A stretch of 64,000 nt of DNA from Pseudobutyrivibrio sp. 49 (GTDB taxonomy: Bacteria > Bacillota > Clostridia > Lachnospirales > Lachnospiraceae), in NCBI RefSeq assembly GCF_900100545.1, contig NZ_FNDP01000001.1, positions 681,729 to 745,728 of the forward strand, given 5' to 3'. Of the stretch, positions 28,338 to 38,110 are shown piece by piece. The position numbers were made by a program, and so were the translations under genes. The notes below the pieces were generated by a model. It did not search any database, had not been told where the DNA came from, and saw nothing but the letters and a program-made list of their open reading frames with translations. Position 1 is the first letter of the stretch; each line of letters begins with the position of its first letter.

Positions 28338-29004
28338 ATTTATACCCCATGCCCCAAATAGTCTTGATGTAATTTCCCTTGTCGTCTAACTTGCTACGAA
28401 GCTTTTTAACGTGAGTATCGATTGTTCTTGCGTCTCCGAAATAATCATAGTCCCATACGTGATTAAGAATCTTTTCTCTAGAAAGCGCAATTCCTTCATT
28501 ATTGATGAAATAATAAAGGAGCTCAAATTCCTTAACCGATAGCTCTACAGGGTTACCATCATTTGTGGCAACATGAGCATCAACATCCAACTGGATACCG
28601 CCTGCCTCAACAACTTTCTTGCCAAGAGAATCATCTGTACTTCTACGAAGAACAGCATTAACTCTTGCCATAAGAATCTTAGGTGAAAATGGTTTGTTGA
28701 TGTATTCGTCAGCTCCGAGCTCGAAGCCATTAAGCACATCATTCTCTTCACCCTTAGCTGTAAGCATAAGAACAGGAATAGATGAAGTTTCTCTGATTTC
28801 TTTCAATACAGCGAAACCGTCAACCTTTGGCATCATGACGTCTAAAATGATAAGCGAAATTTCACTATCCATGTAGAACATATCAAGAGCCTGTTCACCG
28901 TTTTCTGCTTCTACAACTTCATAATCTTCTCTTACTAAATAGTCCCTGATAAGTTTTCTCATTCGGCTTTTATCATCAGCCACAAGAATTTTGTTTTTCG
29001 ACAT
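28315..29004 (-). CDS. OmpR/PhoB-family response regulator
   Basis: A 229-aa response regulator. The receiver domain has an acidic pocket (VADD), phospho-acceptor D55 (LIILDVMMP) and K in NKPFSP. A winged-helix DNA-binding domain follows (ELLYYFINNEG through DARTIDTHVKKLRSKL, IKTIWGMGYKF). It is the partner of the overlapping histidine kinase. Targets cannot be read from the sequence, though the neighbouring envelope genes are natural candidates. Confidence 0.93.
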   Translation of the reverse strand: MSKNKILVADDKSRMRKLIRDYLVREDYEVVEAENGEQALDMFYMDSEISLIILDVMMPKVDGFAVLKEIRETSSIPVLMLTAKGEENDVLNGFELGADEYINKPFSPKILMARVNAVLRRSTDDSLGKKVVEAGGIQLDVDAHVATNDGNPVELSVKEFELLYYFINNEGIALSREKILNHVWDYDYFGDARTIDTHVKKLRSKLDDKGNYIKTIWGMGYKFEVDAKA

Positions 29005-29033
29005 AACACCAACCCCATCCTTGAATTATATTA

Positions 29034-29771
29034 TTAGTTACCTTCTATACCACTGACTTCAGCCTCCCTGGCATCAAGCTCAGCCTCACGTTCATTGAGC
29101 TCGCGCTCTCGCTCGTCAAGCTGCTGTTTCCAAGAAGAATACTCGTCAGTAATGGCCTCTTTGTAATTAAGTATTGTCGGGCTGTTAATAGTTGAACTGA
29201 CAATGAACATGCCCAAAACACAAAATAGTAAAGTAAAAACACATACAATCAAAAAGCTGTTTACCAACCTAAGCTTTCTGATTACCCCAGAAGAATCTTC
29301 TGTATCGACCGTACTTTTTTTATCGGTCTTTTCTTTTATTAGTTTAGTGAGTTTCTTGGCTCTTTTTTCTTTAACCCTTTTTTCTTTGGCAGGCTCTTCC
29401 TTTGGCTGCTCCTCTGCCTTTTCCACAGTAGCCTTTACTGCAGGTGCAGGTTTCTCAGGTGGATTTTGCTTCGGCGGTGCCTGCGGCTTTGGGGCCTCTT
29501 GCTCCTCCACAGCATAGATTGGCGGAATCTGGTCTTCATCAAAAGCTCCTGTCGCAACCAAATTCTGCCTAAGCTGATTAAGAAAACCCATGCCTATCTG
29601 AGTAGAAAAAAGCTTCTGCGAAATAATCTTTTTATATATCTTGAGAACCTCCTGCTCATCAGCAGTCTTCATTTGCCCAAGAATATACTCGACGGCTTTA
29701 AGCTCCTTAGCAGCTTTTTTAGCACTATTCTCATCGTTAAAGATATATCCACCAATGTTATATTTAGCCAT
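29034..29771 (-). CDS. Single-pass membrane protein with C-terminal coiled coil, unknown function
   Basis: A 245-aa protein not assigned to a named family. Residues 1-75 form a helical domain (GGYIFNDENSAKKAAKELKAVEYIL). Residues 88-160 are Pro/Lys/Glu-rich. One membrane helix lies near 170-190 (FLIVCVFTLLFCVLGMFIV). A terminal heptad coiled coil (about 212-242) is built from ERE and LDARE repeats. It lies 30 nt upstream of the response regulator gene on the same strand, so it may be part of that operon. Confidence 0.65.
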   Translation of the reverse strand: MAKYNIGGYIFNDENSAKKAAKELKAVEYILGQMKTADEQEVLKIYKKIISQKLFSTQIGMGFLNQLRQNLVATGAFDEDQIPPIYAVEEQEAPKPQAPPKQNPPEKPAPAVKATVEKAEEQPKEEPAKEKRVKEKRAKKLTKLIKEKTDKKSTVDTEDSSGVIRKLRLVNSFLIVCVFTLLFCVLGMFIVSSTINSPTILNYKEAITDEYSSWKQQLDERERELNEREAELDAREAEVSGIEGN

Positions 29772-29843
29772 ATCTTTCTCTCACTATATGATATGTATAT
29801 AGTTATTTTAGCAATTTGTAATTAAAAAATCTATCTTTATTCG

Positions 29844-31076
29844 TTATTTTTGTTTATTTATTCTGACAAGTCCTAAAATTGAGACAATAACTCCCACAAA
29901 TGTAACAAATGTAGCAAAATACAAAGATGCTGAAACTCCAAGTAAATTTATTATCATTCCGCCCAAAACACTGCCTATTAAACTGCTTATAGACATTGCA
30001 ATTGTAACGAAGGCCTGTCCCTTAACTGCATCCTTCTCAGGCATAATCTCATCCACAAAATGAACGGATGCTGGAATAAACAATGCAAATGCCAGTGATT
30101 GAAACAGCATACTGAAATAAAGCATTCCAATAGAAGTGGCGATTGCTGTAAAGAATATCTTCAAAAGATAAAATATTCCGGATACAGCAAGCAGGCGTTT
30201 TGAACCAAATTTATCTCTAAGCACAGAGAAGAAAATCATGGCTGGCAATTCTACAATTGCCTGTAAAGCTAAAAGACCACCATTGGTAGCCTCATTACCA
30301 CCAACATTAACAGTAATCTGATATAGGAAGTTGTTCACTACAATGTGTCCAAAGAAAATACAAACAACACCTATAAGATAAATAAAAAACATTTTGTATT
30401 TAATTACAAAATTGCGTAGACCCTTGTATTCAAAACCGTCACTCTTCTTCTCCGCCAGGGGATCAAATACCTCTTTTGAAGTTTTGCCTTCATCCTTTAG
30501 TTCCTTGTAAATCCATGTAACGATTCCCGTAAACAAGATTGAAACAAGGAAGCCAAATAGCGGTGCTGCCTTAACAGAAACTGTCTTCATGAAGAATCCA
30601 ACTATCAGACTCATCAAAAAGAAGAAGAAAGAACCAGACGCTCTGGCAACTCCGTAATTCATTCTGTAGCCCTGTCTTTGAATGTAAAAATTCAGGGCAT
30701 TTAAAAATGGCTGAATAATTGTAGCAAGCATCGCTCCAATTAAGAAGGTCACGCTGATAAGAAACCCCTTATGGACAGCCGAAAAAGCTACAAGTAAATC
30801 TAAAATACTCAAACCACCGAGAATTATTAGAACATCTAAAACATTGAAATTAGTAGAATTGTCTGTGGCTACAGAAACAACCTGCTGAACAATCGCAGCA
30901 AATAAATAAGCTAACGCAAAGAGCAATCCGATTGCAAAAGTCGAATATCCTCTGTTTGAAAGATAGGCACTACCCATACTTATGGCGCAGCAAACAATCA
31001 TCCAATACATACCCTGGGCAAGAGTATATAGGGTATTTAGTCTAAACTCCTTGGACTTTTCGAACATTTCAATCAT
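29844..31076 (-). CDS. MFS transporter (oligosaccharide/PPP-like symporter type)
   Basis: A 410-aa, 12-helix major facilitator. The order of helices and the RxGYRMNYGVARASGSFFF motif near helix 5 resemble the LacY/phenylpropionate (MFS_1-like) branch, as does KFGSKRLLAVSG in the central loop region. The substrate is unknown. ATG 31076 has AAAGGAG upstream. It follows the coiled-coil TM gene of the DUF5716/5717-type cluster by 13 nt, so it may be its last member. Confidence 0.8.
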   Translation of the reverse strand: MIEMFEKSKEFRLNTLYTLAQGMYWMIVCCAISMGSAYLSNRGYSTFAIGLLFALAYLFAAIVQQVVSVATDNSTNFNVLDVLIILGGLSILDLLVAFSAVHKGFLISVTFLIGAMLATIIQPFLNALNFYIQRQGYRMNYGVARASGSFFFFLMSLIVGFFMKTVSVKAAPLFGFLVSILFTGIVTWIYKELKDEGKTSKEVFDPLAEKKSDGFEYKGLRNFVIKYKMFFIYLIGVVCIFFGHIVVNNFLYQITVNVGGNEATNGGLLALQAIVELPAMIFFSVLRDKFGSKRLLAVSGIFYLLKIFFTAIATSIGMLYFSMLFQSLAFALFIPASVHFVDEIMPEKDAVKGQAFVTIAMSISSLIGSVLGGMIINLLGVSASLYFATFVTFVGVIVSILGLVRINKQK

Positions 31077-31089
31077 GAAGTCACTCCTT

Positions 31090-32295
31090 TCAAGCCTTTA
31101 TCTTTGTGCTAGAACTGGTCCCACATAGTTTATCAACGGATTTAATAATCTCCTGAATTTCGGGGAGATAATGCTCATGTCTGGTCATAAGCCTGTCAAT
31201 TTCATCTCTCTCTTCCTGAACGATTCTGCGATGATCCTCAAGTCTGTCTCTAATTTTCTTTCTTCTTACAACAAGCCTGTGCCTGCAATCTGACATGTCC
31301 TGCTTGTCTATCAATGCATTTACCTGATTAAGCCAAATCTTGTCATCTGCCAAACCAATGCTTCCCAAGATTCTTTCAAGCTTATCGTTGTAAAACTCCA
31401 AATCATCATTATTTTGTATATATCTCTGCTGGTCACGTACCTTATCCTGATACTGCTCCCAAACGTACTGAAGCTCAGCGGCTGTTTTTACAAAATATTT
31501 GTCCTTTGAATATTCAATACTATTAGTTACATTAACGTACTTCATTCGTTCTACGTTAAGCATGCTAATAGCCTGATTCAGTCGTATAAGTGCTGCTCTG
31601 GATTCTTTATTTATAGTATTTTGACGAAGGAAAATTACAAAACCACTAACCGCACAAATGAAAAGCACTGCGTAAATCCAAATGGACATGTCCGCTCCCA
31701 CCGCATTGTACATAACATATAGCAAAATAAGTAAAGTGGTAAAAGATGTAAGAACAGCTATCGCCATACGTTTAAAGAGACGCCCCTGAGCAATCAGTTC
31801 TTCTCTTTCAATCTCCCAACGGCTCTTTTCACCTTCCAGGTAAGAAAGGCTTCTTTTAAGCTTAGACTGATATATTTCATCAGAGGCAAACCTGTTTATA
31901 ATTTCAGGCATATCCTCTTCCTCGTCGGCAATTACAGAGAATTGCTCATCCGTAATGTTTCTTGTAATAGCTCTCGCCTCAAGGATGTTCTGCTCCAATT
32001 CGCAAATACGTATAGCTGTATTTCGCAAATCCTTAGCAGTATCCTTTGGAAGATTCTCTATGGCCTTGATATCATGAAGATATCTGGTAACAATTCTATA
32101 TTCCATTTTTTGGCGCTCCATTGCCTTGGTAGATGCAATGATTTGCTCACAGGAATCCAGAATATAGTGTTCCAGCTTCTTAGGGTCTTCCCAACTGTCT
32201 ATGCCTTCGATTTGAGTGTAGACTCTGTTAAAAGCATCATCAATCTTTGCGGCCCTGATTTCTCTTTTGTTTTTTCGTTTTGTAAAAAATCCCAT
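31090..32295 (-). CDS. Two-TM coiled-coil protein of the DUF5716/5717-type cluster
   Basis: A 401-aa protein of no known function. A basic N-terminus (FFTKRKNKREIRAAKID) is followed by a helical region (about 15-165). Two membrane helices separated by a short turn lie at about 170-217 (MAIAVLTSFTTLLILLYV and WIYAVLFICAVSGFVIFL). A long, charged coiled coil (about 220-390) follows. Such a helical hairpin anchor with cytoplasmic coils could tether the neighbouring Hsp70-like and TPR proteins to the membrane; this is inference from context. It is the fourth gene of the cluster. Confidence 0.7.
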   Translation of the reverse strand: MGFFTKRKNKREIRAAKIDDAFNRVYTQIEGIDSWEDPKKLEHYILDSCEQIIASTKAMERQKMEYRIVTRYLHDIKAIENLPKDTAKDLRNTAIRICELEQNILEARAITRNITDEQFSVIADEEEDMPEIINRFASDEIYQSKLKRSLSYLEGEKSRWEIEREELIAQGRLFKRMAIAVLTSFTTLLILLYVMYNAVGADMSIWIYAVLFICAVSGFVIFLRQNTINKESRAALIRLNQAISMLNVERMKYVNVTNSIEYSKDKYFVKTAAELQYVWEQYQDKVRDQQRYIQNNDDLEFYNDKLERILGSIGLADDKIWLNQVNALIDKQDMSDCRHRLVVRRKKIRDRLEDHRRIVQEERDEIDRLMTRHEHYLPEIQEIIKSVDKLCGTSSSTKIKA

Positions 32296-32322
32296 AGTAA
32301 AATCTCCCCAACAATTACTAAA

Positions 32323-33156
32323 TTATATTTTACAATACTTAATATACTCGTCTTTCCAGCTATTTACTACACTGCTAACAGCATTAACTGTTCCTTCCCT
32401 CTTATAATCGTCATTTATCAACTCATTAACAACTCTGTCAAATTCCAGGATATTTTCATTTGCTGTGGCAGTTGAAACTGTTTTTAGCACCTGATCCACA
32501 TCTTCTTTTGAAACAAGATACTTTGTAACGTACTGATCAAAGGCTAACTTGTCCTTTGCACATCTTGCTGCATAAAGCAGACAATACAGGCTCTGCTTCT
32601 TTTGATTTCTTTTATAAGCCTCATCAAAGCATTTCATAGCTTCTGAGAAAAAGAATAATCGAGAAAATGCACAACCCAAATTATGATAAACATCTCCCTC
32701 AACTACCTTTGGCATATTCTTTGCTACATCGTCTGCCAAAAGAGTCTCGTACTCGTAAATCGCATCAACAAGCTTATCCTTTGCCATAAGTCTGTCAGCT
32801 CTCATCTTCTTTCTTTCAGCTTCTGACTTGTTCTCGAAGGTAGATATAATAGCAAGAATATCCTTAATCTCTTTGTTGGAAGCATAGCCATTGGAGCCCA
32901 GAATATGACCAATAAAAATGTGAAGGGGTGCATTATTCTGCACAAGTCCCTGTAACTCAGCTGCAAGCTTTGGCTGTTTTAACTCCCTGCCAATCCAATT
33001 ACAAAGCTCTGGGCTCATCAATTTAGATGAAAGCAGATATACATTGTTAAGGATATAGTAGCTAAGCTCCTCCAAAGAATAAACATTAAGGGAAGCTTCT
33101 TCGATATAGTATGGCGTTGCAGATAACGCATTTTGACAGTAAATTAATGTGCTCAT
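32323..33156 (-). CDS. TPR-containing cytoplasmic protein of the DUF5716/5717-type cluster
   Basis: A 277-aa all-helical protein without membrane segments. A TPR unit is readable around residues 157-190 (YHNLGCAFSRLFFFSEAMKC and on), with helical repeats on both sides. No enzyme motif is seen. It is 7 nt downstream of the DUF5716-like gene and 27 nt upstream of the coiled-coil gene, so probably part of the same complex. No named family recognised. Confidence 0.7.
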   Translation of the reverse strand: MSTLIYCQNALSATPYYIEEASLNVYSLEELSYYILNNVYLLSSKLMSPELCNWIGRELKQPKLAAELQGLVQNNAPLHIFIGHILGSNGYASNKEIKDILAIISTFENKSEAERKKMRADRLMAKDKLVDAIYEYETLLADDVAKNMPKVVEGDVYHNLGCAFSRLFFFSEAMKCFDEAYKRNQKKQSLYCLLYAARCAKDKLAFDQYVTKYLVSKEDVDQVLKTVSTATANENILEFDRVVNELINDDYKREGTVNAVSSVVNSWKDEYIKYCKI

Positions 33157-33162
33157 ATATAC

Positions 33163-34398
33163 CTACTCAGTTGTAATAGTGTGTTCCCAGCTCTTGCCTG
33201 AAGCTGGTGATATCTCTCCAAATCCAAGATCTGTAATAGTAATTGAAACTGCCACATCTGAAACAGGGCGTGCTTCAATACGAAGACGTGTAGTTCTGTT
33301 TTCTCTCTTTGGCATATCTGTAAGTTCCAAAACCTCAGAATGTGCTTCTCTCGATTCTGGACGTTGAATAAAAAATTCTATTTCAGGCTCTCCATCAAGG
33401 ATAACCTCGCATTCACCCTTTACATCGTACCAGCTTTCACCGGCGTCAATAAGAGTGAAAAACTTCATAACGTTGTTTTCTAATATTTTGATTGAAAGAT
33501 TAAGCTTTAGGTCGTTATCTCCAATGTAGATGAATGGCCAATCTCTCTTTCCATCTTTTATATAACCGCCGTAGCAGGCCCCCTTTGAATAAAGATTCTT
33601 TCCAAGAAATACCTTTCTACCCTTACATAGATGTGAAAGGCTTACCTTCATCCACTCACCATCAAAACCATCTCCAACAAGATATACTGATGAGTAAAGA
33701 GAACTGCCAAAGGTATCAGAAATAACCTGATCAAAAAGCTCATCCCTGTTATCAGTGATTTCACCATGATTGATTACATTTAAAGAAATCATCTGAGGAC
33801 GTGTAGTCTGATTGCGGTGAAGTGTGCAAGAAACCATATTTGTACCACTGTAATCAAACAATGCAACATTATATAAAAAGAGCTCTGGTTTCTGAGAAAG
33901 GGCGTAATAATAAAAACATTCGCTTCTATCTATAAGCATTACATGGTTCTGGTCTATGCCAATCTTCGAAGCCACGTAGTTCATCAGTTCCATAACTTCT
34001 AAATTAATCTGCTGAACACAGATAACAAGCTTCTCTACGTCACTTAAAGCTGCCATTGGCCCTGGGATAGAAAAAAGCTTTTTGAAAAAGATAACCAGTA
34101 AATCTCTGGCTCCATAATTCTCGGAGTCAATTACTACCTGTCCATCTCTTAACGCAAGATTAAAAAGCTCCTCCACAAGAACAGCTTCCTTTAATCTGCT
34201 CATTCTAATGGCTTCCTCTCCAAAGAACCATTGTCCCATACCTATTCTCTTTGCAAGCACAGTTGGGATAGAGTAGTTTTCCTCGCCAAGAATGGTGCTT
34301 ATTGTAGCAGGCTCTTCCATATTCGAATTGTAAATGCTAAGCACTGTATTCCTTGAACTAATGTCAATTCCTACATATGCACCTTCTGATATTCCCAT
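33163..34398 (-). CDS. Hsp70/actin-fold ATPase-like protein (DUF5716 type)
   Basis: A 411-aa protein. The N-terminal phosphate-1 loop (YVGIDISSRNTVLSIY), second phosphate-like motif (VALFDYSGTNMVSCTL), adenosine-type stretch (VYLVGDGFDG) and NLYSKGACYGG match the Hsp70/actin nucleotide-binding fold. A beta-rich C-terminal domain (about 315-411) follows in place of the Hsp70 substrate domain. The size and the large gene upstream fit what I know of the DUF5716 family in Lachnospiraceae. The biological role is unreported to my knowledge. The start is ATG 34398 with AAGGAG. Confidence 0.72.
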   Translation of the reverse strand: MGISEGAYVGIDISSRNTVLSIYNSNMEEPATISTILGEENYSIPTVLAKRIGMGQWFFGEEAIRMSRLKEAVLVEELFNLALRDGQVVIDSENYGARDLLVIFFKKLFSIPGPMAALSDVEKLVICVQQINLEVMELMNYVASKIGIDQNHVMLIDRSECFYYYALSQKPELFLYNVALFDYSGTNMVSCTLHRNQTTRPQMISLNVINHGEITDNRDELFDQVISDTFGSSLYSSVYLVGDGFDGEWMKVSLSHLCKGRKVFLGKNLYSKGACYGGYIKDGKRDWPFIYIGDNDLKLNLSIKILENNVMKFFTLIDAGESWYDVKGECEVILDGEPEIEFFIQRPESREAHSEVLELTDMPKRENRTTRLRIEARPVSDVAVSITITDLGFGEISPASGKSWEHTITTE

Positions 34399-34406
34399 AA
34401 TACTCC

Positions 34407-37400
34407 TTAAATAGTTGAAAATAGTTCTCTGGTAACAGCATCAAGCCCCTGATAAATCTTTACATCCTCTGCCAGCTCATAAACCTCGTTATAAAGGCTG
34501 TGACGAGATATTTTATTCATCAAAGCATATCTGCCCTCAGTCTGTTCCAGCTCATCGCTCAGTACGAAGGTGTTTGCCTGAAGAGGCTCGTCAGAAACAT
34601 CCTCACGATAAATTTCGTACTTAAGCTCATCACCATAGAATAATATGAACTGTTTTACATAAAGACCATCGTACATTTCAATCATATCCTCAGTGACCGC
34701 TGGTGCACCATTAATTGAATATGTAATATCAACAGCCTTTCTCTTGTCTGTGTTGAATTCTATAAAGTGCTTGTCATAAAGATGATATTTAACCTTAAGC
34801 TTCTCATCGCACTTTGCGAAGAATCCAAAGTACTGATTGCGAAGGATTGCATCTGCCAAAAGAATATCCAGCATGTTGTAATCCTCTTCATCTAAATCAG
34901 TACCTGTGCAAAGATATTTTAAAAGGGCGATTCGCATACTTTCTGATACATTAAGCCCCTTCTTAAATCTGTTGTAAATGTAGGCGAAAATCTTCTCTGG
35001 AGTGTCCGCCTGATTAGCAAGATAATCGTGAGCCTGATAATTTAAGAAGGCTTCCACAACCATCTTGTTATTTTTACGTGATACGTAAGTATCAAACACA
35101 TCCATAATCTCTGGGCAAAGGAAATCTCTGTAGAGTGCCTGTGTGATTATTCTCTCGCCAAATTCCACTACATCCTCGCCCTTTTCAAAAGCGCTATTAT
35201 AGATTTTTAGCATTAAGTCTGTAGGTCCCACAAAGAACTTCACAAGGTAACGAATCATATCAGTATGAATGTAGCCCTGTGAAATCAGTCCTGCTGTGAA
35301 AAGAATCAGGAAATCCTCTGATTTTTCAGGTTCTTTGTTAATCATAAACTGGCAAAGCTTTGTGGCTGCAGCAGGCTTGAGTAAGGAAGAATTAGTATGC
35401 CTAAGCATATAAAAAGCTTCCTCATACTTACTTCTGAGAATAAAGACCTCAAGCACAGACGCAATAACCTCGGCACTCAGTGCTTTTAGATCTGCCTCCT
35501 GCATAAAGTGCTTTTCCAAAAATGCTTCTCTGTTATTGAAACGAAGAATCTCTATTAGCTTTGGATAAATAGTATCAAGATACTCTGCGGATATCTGCTT
35601 TGATTCCATGATAAGCTCTGCAGCTTCTGCATCGACAGATGAATAATCCTTTGTTCCACTACCGTTTGCAAATCTCATTAATGCATAGGTAAGGTTAAGA
35701 GGACACAACTCTTTTAGCTTTTCTGTGTATCCGTCGGTGTTGATGATGTCCTCTGTAAAATATGCATCATCATCCACAAACAAATATCCATTATTATCCT
35801 CGAAAAGAACCACACCCTTGCTGCCAATATAATTAATATAGGCTTTGTGGTCTGATATGTTGGCAATGGTAGGTGCCTTAAACTCTTCCTGATAGAGAAA
35901 TACACGTCTGATATCAGGGTTAATAACTGCCAGCTTTTTCTTAAAAGATAACTCAGAAATAAGTCTTGCAACTTCCTTATCAAAAATACCAAGTTCCAAA
36001 AGGCGCTGGTAACATACCGCCAAATTGTCATCCAAACGACCAAGCTTAAGTTGCTCTAACGCAAAGGCTTCTATAGCACTTTCATAATGCTCGTAGGTGT
36101 CATAATCCTCATCCTTGTGAAGGATAATGTTGGCGTAAAGCAAGGCTCTTTTATCGTAGGATAAGTTACTGTTATATTTGAAAAACATAGTAAGAAGCTG
36201 TGGCAACTTATCTACTGAGTAAGCTGGCAGAGCCTCCATATATGCCTCAAAAATTCCTGACACATGAAGATTAACCTCAATAGCCATGCCAAACCATTTC
36301 AAAAATTCTGGCTCAACATAAGGCGCCTTTAACAAATAAGTGACAATAGCTAAAAGCAGCTTCATGTCTGGATAAACTTCGTAGCATTCATCCAAAATAG
36401 GCAATACCTTTGGATTATAATTTCTCTCTGTCTCAAGAAGATGAATCATCTGAATGGCCATATCTTTAGTGATGGCCTTTTTCTTCTTAGCCCAGTTCAA
36501 AACCTTAATAGTAAGCTCATCAAAAGATGAAATCAGGTATGGATCCTGTAGGAAAATATAGTATGCCTCTATATACAAAAGAGGTGTATCCCAGCCAGCC
36601 TCCACCCACTTAGAAATCTCTCTGAGCTTGGCTGTAGGATTCTTAATATATTCCTTTCGAAGGAACAACAGGAACCAGAAAATATGAACATCATCCCTGT
36701 GCTCTTTAAAAATACCCTCAATATTTTCAGTAAGACGATCTACATAATCCTCTTCTCGCTCGATAAGTGTGCATACATAAAGAAGGAAGGCCCACTCTCT
36801 GCTACCCTTATCTTCTATGCTGCGCTTTAAATCCTGAATAATCCATAAAGCTTCCTGCTTTTGATTATTAGTAACATATAAAAATGCTTTTACCAAAAGA
36901 ATAAAATTATCATTAACCGACTCCTCTGGAAGACTGTTAACAATCTCTAAGGTGTCAGCACACCACTGACTGGTGGTAACCCTGCGCAATCGAAAATCTT
37001 CGTATAAACGAAATGCCTGCAAAAGCTTTTTGTTCTGAGCAAACTCCTCTGATTCTAAAGAAACACCTTCTTTGTCGGCTGTGGCAAGGACAGTAATCTC
37101 TTTGTGGATATCACGATAATCAAAGGAAATCTTTGCGAAGTTAATACCTGCGTGCATTTTATCCTTATGGATGTAGTAGCTCATATTGAAAATAGAACCA
37201 AGGAAGAAATCTCCTGTAATATGTTCCTTTTCAACAGATATGAAATCCGCATCGCAGGTAACGGAAATATCTATAAAGCCCCATGTAGAACGGCTAATCT
37301 CTATTTCGCCCTTAACATTACTATCAACCTCATAGTAGGAATCCTGACGCTCCTGTAAATCGAAGGTCATCTTCGTTTTGAGTCCAATAGAAACCAAAAA

Positions 37401-37940
37401 TTCATCTACATTGACAGCTGCGATAGGTGCAGCTTTAAAGCCTCTGTAAAGAAGCTTGGTACGTTTATCCTGATCCGAAATAAATTCTGCGAATCTGTCT
37501 GAATAAAATAAAGAAACAGCTTCTGCAAAATGATTTTGTGCAAAATCTGCATATTCCTGAAGGGAACGAATCTGTCCAGTGCTGCATAACAATGGACGCT
37601 TTACGTAAGTAATGGAAAATGGAAGCTTCTTTTCCATTCCCACAGTGACAATAATAAAATTACCCTTGAGACACTCTGCTGCTTTGTAATTGTAATCGTC
37701 CACAAGATAATCTATGCGAACACTGACACCATCAAACCATGGATTGGTAATTCGTACATACGGATTATCACAGTAAACAACACCTCTGGCCTTAACATCA
37801 TTTGTACTCTTAAAATATATGCTGCCCGAAAAGGCATCATTAATAAAGCAGGTTTCTTCTATCTGCTCTGATTCAAACTCAATATTTGGTTTTAAGTCGT
37901 CGAATTTATCTTCGGAAATACGATAGATTCTTTTTCTCAA
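34407..37940 (-). CDS. Giant helical-repeat protein (DUF5717 type)
   Basis: A 1177-aa cytoplasmic protein, first gene of the cluster. The N-terminal 330 residues or so are beta-rich with two Ig-like stretches (GSIYFKSTNDVKARGVVYC, KGEIEISRSTWGFIDISV). The remaining roughly 800 residues are helical repeats of TPR or HEAT character, ending in a small beta domain. I set the start at TTG 37940. GAGGAG sits 6 nt before it and the N-terminus (LRKRIYRISEDKF) matches DUF5717 starts, whereas ATG 37961 has no ribosome binding site. No enzymatic motif is seen. The family name is from memory. Confidence 0.75.
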   Translation of the reverse strand: MRKRIYRISEDKFDDLKPNIEFESEQIEETCFINDAFSGSIYFKSTNDVKARGVVYCDNPYVRITNPWFDGVSVRIDYLVDDYNYKAAECLKGNFIIVTVGMEKKLPFSITYVKRPLLCSTGQIRSLQEYADFAQNHFAEAVSLFYSDRFAEFISDQDKRTKLLYRGFKAAPIAAVNVDEFLVSIGLKTKMTFDLQERQDSYYEVDSNVKGEIEISRSTWGFIDISVTCDADFISVEKEHITGDFFLGSIFNMSYYIHKDKMHAGINFAKISFDYRDIHKEITVLATADKEGVSLESEEFAQNKKLLQAFRLYEDFRLRRVTTSQWCADTLEIVNSLPEESVNDNFILLVKAFLYVTNNQKQEALWIIQDLKRSIEDKGSREWAFLLYVCTLIEREEDYVDRLTENIEGIFKEHRDDVHIFWFLLFLRKEYIKNPTAKLREISKWVEAGWDTPLLYIEAYYIFLQDPYLISSFDELTIKVLNWAKKKKAITKDMAIQMIHLLETERNYNPKVLPILDECYEVYPDMKLLLAIVTYLLKAPYVEPEFLKWFGMAIEVNLHVSGIFEAYMEALPAYSVDKLPQLLTMFFKYNSNLSYDKRALLYANIILHKDEDYDTYEHYESAIEAFALEQLKLGRLDDNLAVCYQRLLELGIFDKEVARLISELSFKKKLAVINPDIRRVFLYQEEFKAPTIANISDHKAYINYIGSKGVVLFEDNNGYLFVDDDAYFTEDIINTDGYTEKLKELCPLNLTYALMRFANGSGTKDYSSVDAEAAELIMESKQISAEYLDTIYPKLIEILRFNNREAFLEKHFMQEADLKALSAEVIASVLEVFILRSKYEEAFYMLRHTNSSLLKPAAATKLCQFMINKEPEKSEDFLILFTAGLISQGYIHTDMIRYLVKFFVGPTDLMLKIYNSAFEKGEDVVEFGERIITQALYRDFLCPEIMDVFDTYVSRKNNKMVVEAFLNYQAHDYLANQADTPEKIFAYIYNRFKKGLNVSESMRIALLKYLCTGTDLDEEDYNMLDILLADAILRNQYFGFFAKCDEKLKVKYHLYDKHFIEFNTDKRKAVDITYSINGAPAVTEDMIEMYDGLYVKQFILFYGDELKYEIYREDVSDEPLQANTFVLSDELEQTEGRYALMNKISRHSLYNEVYELAEDVKIYQGLDAVTRELFSTI

Positions 37941-37994
37941 AACATTCTCCTCTTTTATCATGTGGGTAATACTAACCCAAGCATATTATTTATT

Positions 37995-38022
37995 AGTATA
38001 GCACAACATATAGTGTTTTCAA
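37995..38022 (-). promoter_or_regulatory. Sigma-A promoter of the DUF5716/5717-type cluster
   Basis: On the minus strand: TTGAAA (38022-38017), a 16-nt spacer, then TATACT (38000-37995). The leader contains a small GGGT/ACCC hairpin just before the upstream ATG at 37961. Confidence 0.75.
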
Positions 38023-38043
38023 ACGTATTGGGTAACAAAAATA

Positions 38044-38072
38044 TGGATAAAATACAGACTCAGTGCTATTAT
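38044..38072 (+). promoter_or_regulatory. Promoter of the aminotransferase gene
   Basis: TGGATA (38044-38049), a 17-nt spacer, then TATTAT (38067-38072), with AAGGAGG before the ATG at 38111. Confidence 0.6.
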
Positions 38073-38110
38073 ATAAGGCAAGAAAATTTTAACCTTTAAG
38101 GAGGCTTTCA

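Noticed and set aside
31942..32475. 177-aa plus-strand ORF across two cluster genes
   Set aside because: It spans the end of one real minus-strand gene and the start of another; composition is atypical and no initiation signal exists.
37941..37961. ATG 37961 as start of the giant helical protein
   Set aside because: No ribosome binding site precedes it. GAGGAG inside the extension serves TTG 37940, which also matches the family N-terminus.
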